The notes under the pieces were generated by a model. That model worked only from the letters and a program-made list of their open reading frames with translations. It made no database searches and was not told the DNA's origin. Shown one piece after another: positions 1-10,778 of a stretch of 64,000 nt of DNA (position 1 is its first letter; every line of letters begins with the position of its first letter). Position numbers and translations under genes: made by a program. This DNA comes from Cricetomys ansorgei (lineage: Eukaryota; Chordata; Mammalia; Rodentia; Nesomyidae), in NCBI GenBank assembly GCA_026225945.1, contig JAMJFZ010002893.1:1-64000 (forward strand), given 5' to 3'.

Positions 1-2280
1 AAACTGACAGCTTTAACTGCTCTCTCTAGTCCGTATTTGTTTAGGCAGAAAGACACTCTGCTAGCAGATGCTGTCCGGAAATCAGCTGGCGACTGCTAAA
101 CGACTCAAAAAATGTCAAGCCCTTGACTATCTGAAAGCTGATAGGGACCGGGCCAGCTGATGTCAATTGCTCCCTGTCTCTTCAGTTGGAATCGAGTAAC
201 CCTAAATGCTTATGATAAACACCCCACTGAATTCGACATCACCATTTCAGCAGGAAGTAGTCGAATGAAGACATCGCCCCATTTCTGATCACATAAACAC
301 ATAAAGAAATGTTCACGATCCTTAGCCTGCAGGGAAACGAAAATCTTAGGCACCTTGAGATTTGATCTTACAACTGTTTTAGCACACAGGACAGCTCATG
401 CTGTAGATCATGTGGAGTAAGGGAACACTCCTCCGTTATTGCCGGTGGAGCAAAATTGGTATAGCCATGATGGGAATCAGTGTGGCAGTTCCTCAGGAAG
501 AGGAAAGTGATTGCCCTCATGATGCACTATACCACTATTGGGCACAAACGCAAAGGACCCTTCAGCCTGCCATGGAGACAATGGATAAAACTATGTTCTT
601 GACTGGCCTATGGAGAGTCAGAATTGGGCACAACCTATGATGTTCCTCAAGAGATGAATGAATAGAGAAAACGTGGCTCAAAATGACAAACTGAAAAATA
701 TTCTCTGCCGTGAAAAACAATAACTCCCCATGTAAATTGTTGGAAATAGAAAATATGCATCCTGAACCAAATACCCTAAAACACGAAAGGAAAAATTTAG
801 GAAAAAAAAGACAGACTTGTAAGCATTTATTCTCCTCATTTGTGGATAGCAGCAAGCTAAGGCCTGTGGAACCCAAAAGGTTAGTTACGTAAATAATAAA
901 GGAATAGGGAGGAAGGAGGCAAGCATCTTCTTAGGAAGGGTCAATTGAATACTTATGGACAGGGATAATCATGCAGGGTAGGGAAGAGAAGTGACAGACA
1001 GAGGAGAGATTATGGGGAGAAAAAGCTAAAATTTAGGGCCCTTTGAGAAGTATTACGGAAATCTAATATAGCAGAAGCTTCTTAAATTATACACCACATA
1101 CAAAGCTGTTATATAATTTAAATCACAAAAAAGAAACGCAGACCCCCCAAATGGACTTCTCTGGTTAAACAAATGAAGCTTCTCATCCAAGAAGGGGTTT
1201 ACATCTAATGGAGGTGTCGTCCAAAGTGAATGCACAACCAACAATGGGTTGCCCAGAGTATAAATAGGTTTTCACAAATTGTTGTTCCAAGCCCCATTGC
1301 TGAATAAGACACATAAACAAACTCTCAATTGACATGTAGAAGTTGAAATGGTCCCAGGACAGAGCATCATCTTCTATGTGCTAGTGTCTCTAATACAGGA
1401 AGATACTCTGAATGGATGCCTACGTAGAATCAAATCAAGCACCAAGGCACAATACGGAACACTGTGACCTACCATGGTATCATTTCCTGGGGTTGCTTCC
1501 CTGCCATGCCTTTGTACGGCCACAGTGTCACAAACATTGTGTGGAGTAACTAAACAATGCATATCTTGAGTCTATGCTCACTGCAAAAGATGGAACCTGG
1601 ACCTGACACTGCTTGGGTAAATGGGAACCTGAGACCAAATAGTCCTGGGAATAAGGGGTAAAACAAAACACTACCATTCTACTAAACGAGCAGAGCAAAA
1701 TAAATCTTCCTAATAACATTCAGACATACAAATAGATCAGTACCTAGCTCAACCATCACAAGGGAAGCTTGATTCTTCAACAGATGGTAACAAAGACATA
1801 GAACCACTGCCAGACAATATGCAGACAGAGAGTAGAGTGGTAGGTCCTGGAACACGTAGCTATAAACAGAAAAATGGCCATGAAAACCTTACCCTCAGAA
1901 GTCTCAGAACAATGTGTAAGAAGAAAGACTGCGGAGCCAAATGGGAAGGAGGACACCAATGAAACGAGGACAAAGCATAGTCAACAAGATAAACACACAT
2001 AAGAACTGACAGACATCAAGTCAGCATGCCCAGGGTCTGCACGGTCAGTAGCAGATGTGGTCCCAGGGCAGAAAGGAGGAGTGGACACATGCTTCTGTAT
2101 CTAACCTATGTTAGATGTCACTTACAAAGGAAAACGACTTACACATAAAATTTTAGTTTTCTTCAATGCTGTCTCTCTGGGAAAAACAGCTGTTCCTAAG
2201 GGCATGCTGCATGCCCAGCAGTATATATCCAAAAGAAAATAAAAGTATCTTGGAAGGATCCTTTCCAGAGCTGTTTTGAT
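1..2280. other. Intergenic sequence, no gene recognised
   Basis: No recognisable gene, SINE or L1 was found in this stretch. Open frames are at most about 76 to 104 codons, overlap on both strands and show no family motif. Composition is moderately AT-rich. Old, unrecognisable transposon sequence is possible. A T-run at 2,281-2,291 marks the end of the stretch. Confidence 0.6.
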
Positions 2281-2334
2281 TTTTTTTTTTTATTTTCTCT
2301 GCTGTGTCATTCTCATTGCTATTGCATTCATGTC

Positions 2335-2545
2335 TTAGCTCCAGACCAGCTTAAGACAGAAGCAGAAACACTCAAGTTTCTCAACTCTCAAACGCCACCT
2401 TGTGGCTGCTGACTGCTAATGTGGAGGAAGGCAACCTCCATGGAGTTTTCTTCCTAGTTGCTCTCTGAACACTTCTGTCCCAGGAATAAGCACTTGTTCA
2501 TTGCTGGGGCAGAAGGGTTCAGAGACATAGCAGTTCAATACTACT
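2335..2545 (+). repeat. Fragment of the low-copy element also found at 34.5-36.8 kb
   Basis: This stretch aligns by eye, in the same orientation, with parts of 36,650-36,800 and 36,000-36,115. Shared landmarks are 'ccagaccagctt', a 'gccacc.tgtggct.ctgact' block, 'ggcaacctccatgga' and 'gctggggcagaagggttc'. It is therefore another copy of the element that flanks the far side of the satellite array. An LTR or other interspersed element is likely, but I cannot assign the family. Confidence 0.6.
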
Positions 2546-2689
2546 TCTGTTAGTCACTTATCGCTGCCATGAAAACTTGCCTTTCTTATATACAACATCC
2601 ACTTCATTCGGACGTATATAATGGCTGGCAGTTCAGTGTTTTTATTAACATCCTGATTGTGAAAAGACTGGCTCTCTATGCCTATATCT

Positions 2690-2935
2690 GTGTCTTGTTC
2701 CTTTGCTATGCCTGTCTTTCTGTTGGCTTTTGGATTGTTGGTTTTGTCTTACTGTTTGTCCTATTCCAATGTGTTTGTTCTCATTTCAACTTACTGCACT
2801 GTATCTTATTATCATCCCTCAGAAGTCTGTTAATTTTCTGATGAGAGACAGAAAGTGTTGCTCCAGATGGTAAGGAAAGTGAAGAGCGACTGTGAGGAAT
2901 AAGGAGAGGAGGAACCCTAACCAGGATATAACATG
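2690..2935 (+). mobile_element. L1 3' UTR fragment (rodent type)
   Basis: The stretch contains the rodent L1 tail landmarks: 'tttgtcctattccaatgtgt', then 'ttattatcatccctcagaag', then 'gagagacagaaagtg', and a G-rich purine stretch before an ATAT tail region. It matches a second, better copy at 41,935-42,172. Only the 3' terminus is present, as expected of a 5'-truncated insertion. The 90-codon frame here (2,569-2,841) is non-genic. Confidence 0.7.
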
Positions 2936-2984
2936 CAAGCAAGAAACTACTTGCCAATATAAGGAAACACAGTAAGTCTGTGTA

Positions 2985-3178
2985 GCTGGAGAGATGTCTC
3001 AGCAGTTCAAGAATCTTAGCTGATGTTCCAGAGGACACAGGCTTCAGTTCCCAGCACCTACGTGGTAGCTCACAACCATTTTCAACTACAGTTGCAGAGC
3101 TTCTGGGGCCCCTTTCTGGCCTACATGAGCCATCCATAGCACACAGTATGAGCATGAATGCAGTCACACTATGGAAAT
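2985..3178 (+). mobile_element. B2 SINE
   Basis: It begins with the tRNA-derived B2 head 'gctggagagatgtctcagca', has the B-box region 'ggcttcagttcccagcacc', then 'gtggtagctcacaacc' and an A-rich end. It is diverged. The minus-strand 128-codon frame across it is an antisense artefact. Confidence 0.85.
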
Positions 3179-3179
3179 A

Positions 3180-4180
3180 ACAAAAACATCATAAATATCC
3201 TTAATAAGAAAAATAGAGACTGGAAATGCCCTCCACAAACACATTCTGCTGTAACAAAATGAAGTCCTAAAGTGGGCAGATAAATGGATGCTAACAGAAA
3301 GGATCATTCAGATGTAGTTAATGCAGAACAGAAGGAAAAACATAATCTCTTTCTCCTGAGATGCCTGACGCTCATAATAGGCAGACAGCAGTAATATCAT
3401 GGAGTAACTGCACAAACAAGGAAAACAGAATGGGACCATTGCTATGGTAGGTGGTTAGAGGAGTGATAGGAGCCGAACAGCAGGGCAAAAGTGACCTAGG
3501 GGAAAAAAAAACCTAAGAAATGGGGAAAGGGGCTCTACTTATAGAGGTGTGATGCAAATAAAGGAAAAAGGGGGTAAAACAGCAATGAGGATGTCTGAGA
3601 GAGTTATAAAGATTACTAATATCAACCAATCTTCTGTACAAAAATATATATACATATTCTGCACATAACTGTATATGAACATTTTGTTTAAATACAACTT
3701 TCACATATAGCCTGACAGCATTTTCTCCAGTAGTCCAGGACCATCTAACAAAACACCATGAAAAAAGTCTTGAAAAGCACTCTGCTAGGTTGTTGTCATG
3801 GTGTACTGAGAACTCCCAAAACCCAGGACAACTGCTAGTAACACTGGTCATCACCCAGACATGGAAGTGAAGTCTGTATTGATGGACATACCATGCACTT
3901 CAGACACAGGGATCAGAGGCACCTGAGCTGGAACTGACCTGAAAGCCTCCCTGCTGAGGACTAGTTCTCATGGTACCAGACTTTGTTGTACAAGCTTCCA
4001 AAGTAGGGAAGCAACCATCAGTCCTACCCAGCTATGATTCATAGGAACCGCTGCAATGGCCATCATGGCATAATGACCTTTTGAAGAACACAATCTGTGT
4101 TTACAGAGAAACCAAGAACACAGACGTTTTTCAAACTATGACCCTGATCTTCACGTAAAACAACTGGGGAAGTTTTTTTT
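3180..4180. other. Intergenic, no gene recognised
   Basis: No coding or family signal was seen. A 113-codon minus-strand frame at 3,513-3,854 has no recognisable domain and is treated as chance. Confidence 0.5.
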
Positions 4181-4228
4181 TAAATTTTAATTTAATTAAT
4201 TAATTAATTAAATTAAATTTTAATTATT
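4172..4228. repeat. AT-rich palindrome (TTAA/AATT repeats)
   Basis: A run of only A and T is built of TTAA/AATT steps. Its core of about 28 bp reads identically on both strands, and the near-palindrome extends to about 40 bp with a few mismatches. It could extrude a hairpin or cruciform. It is probably simple-repeat drift. Confidence 0.8.
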
Positions 4229-4328
4229 CCATCACAGTTTAACTCTATTAACCCGTAGGAAAATTCAGTCCTTTTAAATTCCCAAAATTCACAGAAGTCC
4301 ATTCTCATACCTGGTTCTAACACAGTAC

Positions 4329-4449
4329 CATACACACGCACGCGCACACACACACAAACACATCTCATTTATAGATGATTCAGGTCTGTCTGTACCCAGT
4401 GCTTACATAGATTAGTCATACTTAGGTGTTTATTCATTCATTCATTCAT
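4329..4449. repeat. (CA)n and (ATTC)n microsatellites
   Basis: An imperfect CA/CG-alternating tract lies at 4,331-4,361, and about five ATTC units lie at 4,432-4,449, immediately before a B3-type SINE. No function is implied. Confidence 0.8.
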
Positions 4450-4454
4450 CCGTC

Positions 4455-4615
4455 ATTGTTTTTGAGGTGCATGCATGGTGGCAGACCATAAGTTAGACGA
4501 CAACGTGAAGAGTGAGTGCTCTCCTTCCATCAAGTTGGCACCAGTCAACAAACACATATGAAAAGACTACGCACAGTCACATTTAACTGCTGAGCCATCC
4601 TTCCAGGCCTCTGCA
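4455..4615 (-). mobile_element. B3/B2-type SINE, antisense
   Basis: Antisense landmarks are present in order: 'tgcatgcatggtggca', 'gtgctctccttccatcaag', and the reverse of the tRNA-like head 'ctgagccatccttccaggcc'. It is strongly diverged. Confidence 0.7.
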
Positions 4616-4639
4616 CAATTTTTGGAACATGCAATGCAC

Positions 4640-7600
4640 TGTTTTGGAGTGGTGTAACAGTAGGAAATGTAAAAAAAATGTGGGTGAAGGCACAGTCTCA
4701 TAAAAACAGCACTACGGAAGTAGAGACAGGAGGATGTGAACTCTGTCATCCTCACCCACAGAGCGAGTAGAAGGGCATGCTTCAGGACCATAACTCAACT
4801 AAAGAAAGAAACAAACACATAAATGCTCTTGGATATGCTGACACCTGCATTATTAATGTTTTGCTGTAAGCAGAAAATAGAAATAAGTATGGTACAAAGG
4901 AATAGAAATTTTGTTTCAAAAGAAAAAGGAAAACTGAAACTTCAAACCTTTCCAATCGAAGGGGGAGACTTCCTATTTACCTACAGTCACTGGATTTTCC
5001 GCTTTGATACATGGTTGGCAGTTATGTAAGTTAAGTAAGGTTTGGTAACATAACTTACCTCTGATCAGAAAACGTATCGCTGGATGGTCATGCCAAAATC
5101 TCCTGCAGTGCTCATTGTCTGTCACAGTAGTAGGGTCAATAGTAAGTAAAGCGAGTAGCAGGAGCTCCAAAGGGACCTGTGAGATGTAACAGAAGAGAAG
5201 CCAGGTAGAAGGAAGAAGTGGGCTTGCTCTTAGTGGAGGAAGGCTTTGGACGCTGGTGAAGCTGACAGCATACCTTGTCAATGAAAGAAAGATGATCCAG
5301 TAGACACACAGGTGGGTGGCGAATGGTGCAAAATACACCCTGTGAGATTCTAGATTCTGAACCAAGTGTGGTAGCCAAGCTCAAGGCCCCATACTTACTT
5401 CCGGAAACCGGGGACTAGCATGGAGGCAGTGAGCATGCGTCATTTCTGCTGGCATAATGATGTCAGTGCAGGGCAGAGGACGGTGTAAGCATCCAAGCCA
5501 TCATTGGCTGGCAGAGACTGAGATGGAAAAAGGAAGCTGTTGCTCTGGAGATGGCTGTTTTTGCGGACAGTTGTTGAGCTTGCTGACGATCAAGGCAGAG
5601 GTTCCATCAGGAAGTGGAGGGAAAGATGAGTGCTGACCTGGGCACAAGAATGTTCTGCCGAAAGCTAACTGTTGTGAGAGAGAGGCACGGGGTGGGCGGA
5701 ACATGCCAGACTCTGCTTGGACAGATCGGCGAGTTTAGGGCCTGAGAGAAGCTGTTTGTGGTGCTGCATGTAAAGAGACAGTATGGAAGACAGTGAAATG
5801 CTGAGAGAGAAAATCTAAGCGGGATAGAAACAGCCAAGACAAAGAAGAATGGGACTCAGTGCACAGTCTAGCCAAGGAAGCCTAAGTACCTGCTTGCCGT
5901 CTGCCACTCAAAATACGAACTAGAAAGTTGAATGAGTCTAGCCAAAGAATGAGAGGGTACCATCTAACACTGTAGAATTGGAGACAGGGTCCGACGTAGA
6001 CTTGCTTACGGCCTGTTTTGAAAGTCAAAGCAGGCTGCACATCATTTTGCGGAAAGGATTGTTTTTAATGTTTGTTAAAAGGGAGCTTAGAATAAGGAAA
6101 GCAGCAGTCATAACTGAGAAACAATTTGGCTACACATAAAGCAGGAGAGGTAAACATTAGGAAAACAGAATGAACATGTATTCTTGTGAGAATTATGAGC
6201 TAGCTTCAGGTTTTGAGAAACCCTGACTGACTGTCAGGATACTTTTCCTACAAGAGCTGTAGCATTTCAAATGAGACTTGTGATATCATCCCCTCAGAGC
6301 TGTAGCACTTCCACTGAGGACACAATGGCTGCCACAGAGCTCAGCAGGGCCTCGGCTCCTGGATAGCAGGATTTCTTTCAGTGTTGTGGGATATTGTATA
6401 GATGGGTATCGATATTCTGGTGAAGGAAAATGTCCTTGAAGATTGTAAAGGATCTTCCTACCTGTAAACACTTTAGGAGCCACCTAGCTCTCCATCTGAT
6501 TAGGAAATTCCTCGCCTAAGGTAGAGTAAGGTCAGGATCCATGTGCTTGGGTACTGGAGGCAGGGCTGGGCATAGACAGAGATAATATAGAATGGAAAAG
6601 CACCTAGGGCTGGGGTGGAGAGGTAGGCAGGAGGAGAATCTGGGAGGCAAGAAGAGGAGGAGCACAAGGAGAGAAACGTGGGAGGGTGGAATAACGTGGA
6701 ATGCAGACACCTGGGTGATAAACCACTGAGAACTGCCTTGCACTGAAGAGGATGAGAAAAAGTTAAGAAAAAACAACAATGGAGTCATATCAAGAGACTG
6801 AAAGCTTAGTAACAATTTTATGTGGACGTGTGACAGAGATTCTGGACAGAGATGCTACAGAAAAAGGACAGTCAACACATAGCAAGAAAACACATGGCAT
6901 CCCAGAGTCCAGCGCACACAGATTCTACAAGGAAATGAGAGAAACACGAGACAGATGGAGCTGAGGCAGAGGAAAGAAGAAAAGAAGGCACAGGGAAGGT
7001 AAAGTAAGCTCAAAGATAACAGTAGTCATTAAAAGGGTTAAGTTTGGGAGGAAGATAGAATAAAAGCAGGGAGTAAGTAATGAGTAAAAAAGACAAAGAC
7101 AAGGAGAAATAAAACAGTTTTGAAGGCATTGTCAATCATTCACACCTCAGGAAATACTGTACCTAATGAGCAGTGAGAAAGGCAGGAGATGTGCAGTAGA
7201 CGCAGGATAAGTAATTATAAAACAGAAAGACCTCTTATGGAAAGAGGAGAGCGGGAGAAGAAGAAAGAATGAAAGGAGAAAGTGCACACAGGTGTGGATT
7301 AATAAAGTTCCAGGAAAGGTACCAGAGATCTGTAGACCTTCAGTAAGAAGACAAAGTGGGGGAACAGTAAGACAATAAAAAATAAAGGAAGATTACACAG
7401 ATGTCCCCTTAAGGAAGGGAAGGATGAGCAAAAGAAAATCTTTCTGTGCAATAAAAGGAAGATATTATAACACAGTGCACATAAGCTCTGTATACTTTTG
7501 TTATGGATGCCTTAGGGATGAAAGCAGTAAAAGAAGAGATAAATACTTGAACTGAGAGTGGCACAATACAGACTACATTTCTGTTGGCCTGTGATTTCAA

Positions 7601-7890
7601 ACTGTGTCCTTGATTACCATGATGGCATACTGTGCTCTTACCAAGAAAAGTGTCAGAACAGAAAGCAAAGGGAAATCTCCTAGCCCTTTATGGGACCATG
7701 ACTTAGATATAGGAGATAAATTAAGAGCAGAATTAGAAACTGGAAGTATGATGGAAAGAAAAGCAGAATCTACTTGCCTGTCACAAAGAAGCAGCCATGA
7801 GTACAGAAACAGATGACAAGTGGAATGCAAAAACGCAGACCTTGGTAGCAAAATTAGAACATTAGTTATAATTTAGGAATTCAGGAAGGA
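4640..7890. other. Intergenic; possibly the decayed 5' part of the downstream retrovirus remnant
   Basis: No gene was recognised in this 3.2-kb stretch. Frames of up to 130 codons on the minus strand (4,973-5,365) show no motif and overlap others. The purine-rich + strand from ~6.6 to 7.9 kb resembles decayed retroviral leader/gag composition and leads into recognisable capsid-type sequence, but I could see no LTR or primer-binding site. A CTTCCGGAA (ETS-type) motif at ~5,398 is isolated. Confidence 0.35.
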
Positions 7891-7894
7891 AGCA

Positions 7895-8870
7895 AGTAAT
7901 TACCTGAGGAAGAAAATGAAGTGCCTGCCTAATGCTCCACCTTACAATGAAATGTGGCAGCTGAAGACTGTCAGGAAATCAACTCTTGCTTGCCCAGGCA
8001 ATAGACCCAAAATGTGGGCTACTTCTGACAAACTACAAGGTGTTTGTTATGATGAACTTGGATGACAACATAAGGAAATGGTAGACTTAAAGAAAATTTA
8101 AAGGGGACATAGGAACCTAGGGAATGGACTCTCTTCATGGGAAACTTTATAGGAAGACTGCGCTGAGCACACATAAGGTACACCATGAGATTGGAGGGAA
8201 TTGGCAAAAGCTGTATTAGAAGCTGCTCCTCAACTACAAAGGCTGAACAGAGGAACCTTTGGTAACGGGAAAAAGCAAACGAGCTACAGGAATTAGTATT
8301 CTAAGAGATCAATTGATAGGTGAAGGATGAATACACTGAACAAGAAGTGCAGAGTTGGATTGAGGGCAGTATTTTGGCATGCTGTTGTACGGTTGCTTTA
8401 AAACCTTGAGATACAGTTGAAGAGCCAGGACAAAGGTCTGACTCATGTACTAAAATCATGAGAGGGCCTAAAGAGGCATGCATAGAGGTTTTTTTGCAGA
8501 GAATGTCCTCTGCTGTTCATATGACAGTAAATACTCAAAAGCAAGGGAGTTAAATCTCTGCTGTTTGACAAATGTTAATTCAGAATGTCAAAAGGCAATA
8601 AATAAGGCAGCCTTAAATAAAGTCTACTTCCCTAGATGAATGGATCAAAATCACTACTGATATGTTCATGGTCCTATCAAAAACTACAAACTGAAAGCTT
8701 TGGCTGAGGAAAGCCAGGACAGTTTAAAAAGGGCTACAGAAAAAAAGAATAATGAAAATAATCTTTTGAGAATAAGGCACAAAGAAAATATAAGGTTCCT
8801 GGAATTTGTATAAGGTGTGTTTGGAAAAGGCAGACACTGGGCTAAGGAATGAATGCAGAATGATGACTGG
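7895..8870 (+). pseudogene. Decayed betaretrovirus-like (ERV2/ERVK) gag remnant
   Basis: What is seen: reading across frames on the + strand, 8,187-8,243 gives a capsid-like stretch (a DW..LAKAVLEAAPQLQ pattern typical of ERV2 capsid). Then 8,452-8,515 gives a major-homology-region-like GPKE motif, and 8,797-8,857 gives the parts of a CCHC zinc knuckle: C-x2-C, then after a frameshift G-K-G-R-H-W with the last cysteine displaced. Stops and frameshifts lie between these blocks, so no Gag protein can be made. The order capsid, zinc knuckle, protease matches the downstream protease fragment. Assignment to the class II (beta) group is from family pattern; the exact lineage is not determined. Confidence 0.65.
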
Positions 8871-9099
8871 TATTCAAGTATATTCAATGCTGTAGGAAAA
8901 ACGCCCTAGGGTGCTTGGCTCATTGTTACTATCACAGAAAATAGGAGTCATCCATCTCTTAACTTCAGTAGATCAACATACCCTAAGACAACTTGATGCA
9001 GTTAGTGCCTTGCTAGCAGTGACAGAGCAGGTGCATTTACTAGAACAGATGGAATATAAGTTACTGAAAGATCAGTATTTTGGGAAGCAAATCTAAGTG

Positions 9100-9300
9100 A
9101 TCAGAGACCTACCTAAGTTAACAATTCAGAGAGATGGATTGTTAATTACTGGATTATCAGGAACAGGAGCTGATGTCACAATCATCTCACAAGACTACTG
9201 GACTGGAAAGTGGACTCTTCAAGATGAATCTACTCAGCTCTTAGGTACTGGAACATTTTCTCAGATTAAAAAAAAGTGTAACAGGTGCTAAATGCATAAA
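9100..9300 (+). pseudogene. Retroviral aspartic protease fragment, catalytic Asp lost
   Basis: A short frame from 9,097 carries the retropepsin N-terminal pattern (P-K-L-T-I, about 14 residues, then x-T-G-A-D-V-T-I-I-S) of betaretroviral protease. The catalytic D-T-G triad reads G-T-G (residue 22, codon at 9,160-9,162), so the active-site aspartate is missing. The frame ends at 9,288-9,290 after the W..QDES/LLGTG segment, and no intact reverse transcriptase follows. It sits 240 bp after the zinc-knuckle remnant in the same orientation, so the two are one element. This is a dead fossil. Confidence 0.75.
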
Positions 9301-10778
9301 AACAGAAATGCAAAGTAGGAAGTATAAGGCCATATATAACCTACGCAGCTATGAATTCGAGGAGAGGACCACCAGGGTTTATCATGGACTACAGAACCCA
9401 AAAGGGATTGTGGTAGCCAGATGTTCCTGTTATGAGCCACACCTACAACACCTGAGGCTGACATGATGAGTGTCAGGCCAAAAAGGCACAAAGTATTGGA
9501 TTTAAAAAATAAGGTATGGTTAATACAACTTCAACTTACATTTAAAAAAAGACAGGAGGGGTATAGGAAGTTTGTGAAATTATCCATTTTACCATGAAAT
9601 AGGAATTATTTAACTCTTAAGAGATATTGTCTCAGCATTTCTAATCTAATAATAATAATAGCCTGGAGTGTGTAGACTCCACCCCATGCCAGGGAAAGAC
9701 TGTGTTTTTGTCTTTTCAGAAGCAAAACATACAACTGAGAGTATCCAGAGAACAATGGGCTGAAGAAAGACATCAGAGAGTGTGGGCTAATGCCAAGCAA
9801 AATCCTCAGTAGTCCTACAAAAACAGACCACCATTGAAGGCCTTTCTAGCTGCCATGCTCCTGTGCTGTTTGGAGGGAGGGAGGTCTCCATACAGCATTG
9901 TGAAAGAGAAGTGGCATGAATCATTCCTATTTCACCAGCCCCGGCTTAATACAGAACCTGGCAGTCAGAGACAGGGCATGAGAATGATGACATGGAATGG
10001 CCTAAGACAGCATGCTGATGATGCTATCAGTAACCCAAAGACGGTCCAGATCCACTGTTCATTATTTCTCTACTAACCGAGGTACAGCCTCTTTGACAAG
10101 AAGACATATGGGAAGCTGTTGGCTTCATAAAACCATCTTAATCTATGAAATCATCATGCAGATGAGTCTGCAGCTTGCAGGAAGCCTGTTTAAATCAAGG
10201 CAGCTTTCACAGTGCTCATGTAAGATAAAAAAGATGCAAATACATGCTGATTATCACCACACTGTCTCCTGCTACTCTGCAAAGGCATTTGAACTGCATG
10301 AATATTGTGCTAAACTTTAGAAAATATTGGTGATTGTTCATGAACAATCGGTGAACTTTGGAAGTGATAAATGCTTGCTGTTATGTATGGGATGGTTACA
10401 ATCATGAAGGACTTTCGAACTGTGCGTGCAGACTGCTGCTTACTGTCCAGAGAAAGAGCGAGTTCCATCCAAACAAAGGAAACATTTGGAGGGGAGTAAA
10501 GGAACATGAGATTTCTTGTGAGGCAGGGTTTGAGTTGCCACCAAAGTAGACGCAAGTGTGGCAGTGATGTGCTCAGGCAGGACTACATATACAGGAATTT
10601 GGTGATGGGGGAATGCCTTGAAATGCATGAGGAGTGATTTATTGCTCTTTTTCTTAGTGATGGGCACAGATATCTAATGTTTAACTGTATTGAATACCTT
10701 GTAAGGTGGATGGCATTCTTGATGAGGACTTAGCTTGACTGCTTTTCCAATCAAGGATAAAAACAACTTGCTAGATGA
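9300..10778. other. Intergenic, no gene recognised
   Basis: Short frames of up to 102 codons have no family pattern. The stretch could include further decayed retroviral sequence. It ends at the sharp left edge of the macrosatellite, where unique sequence gives way to the unit starting 'aactaaacttgggtcc'. Confidence 0.45.

Noticed and set aside
2985..3178. tRNA gene suggested by A/B-box-like sequence
   Set aside because: It is the tRNA-derived head of a B2 SINE, without a full cloverleaf.
4973..5384. Overlapping 130- and 82-codon minus-strand frames
   Set aside because: Two overlapping frames with no family features. The ETS-type CTTCCGGAA nearby is a single motif without other promoter signals.
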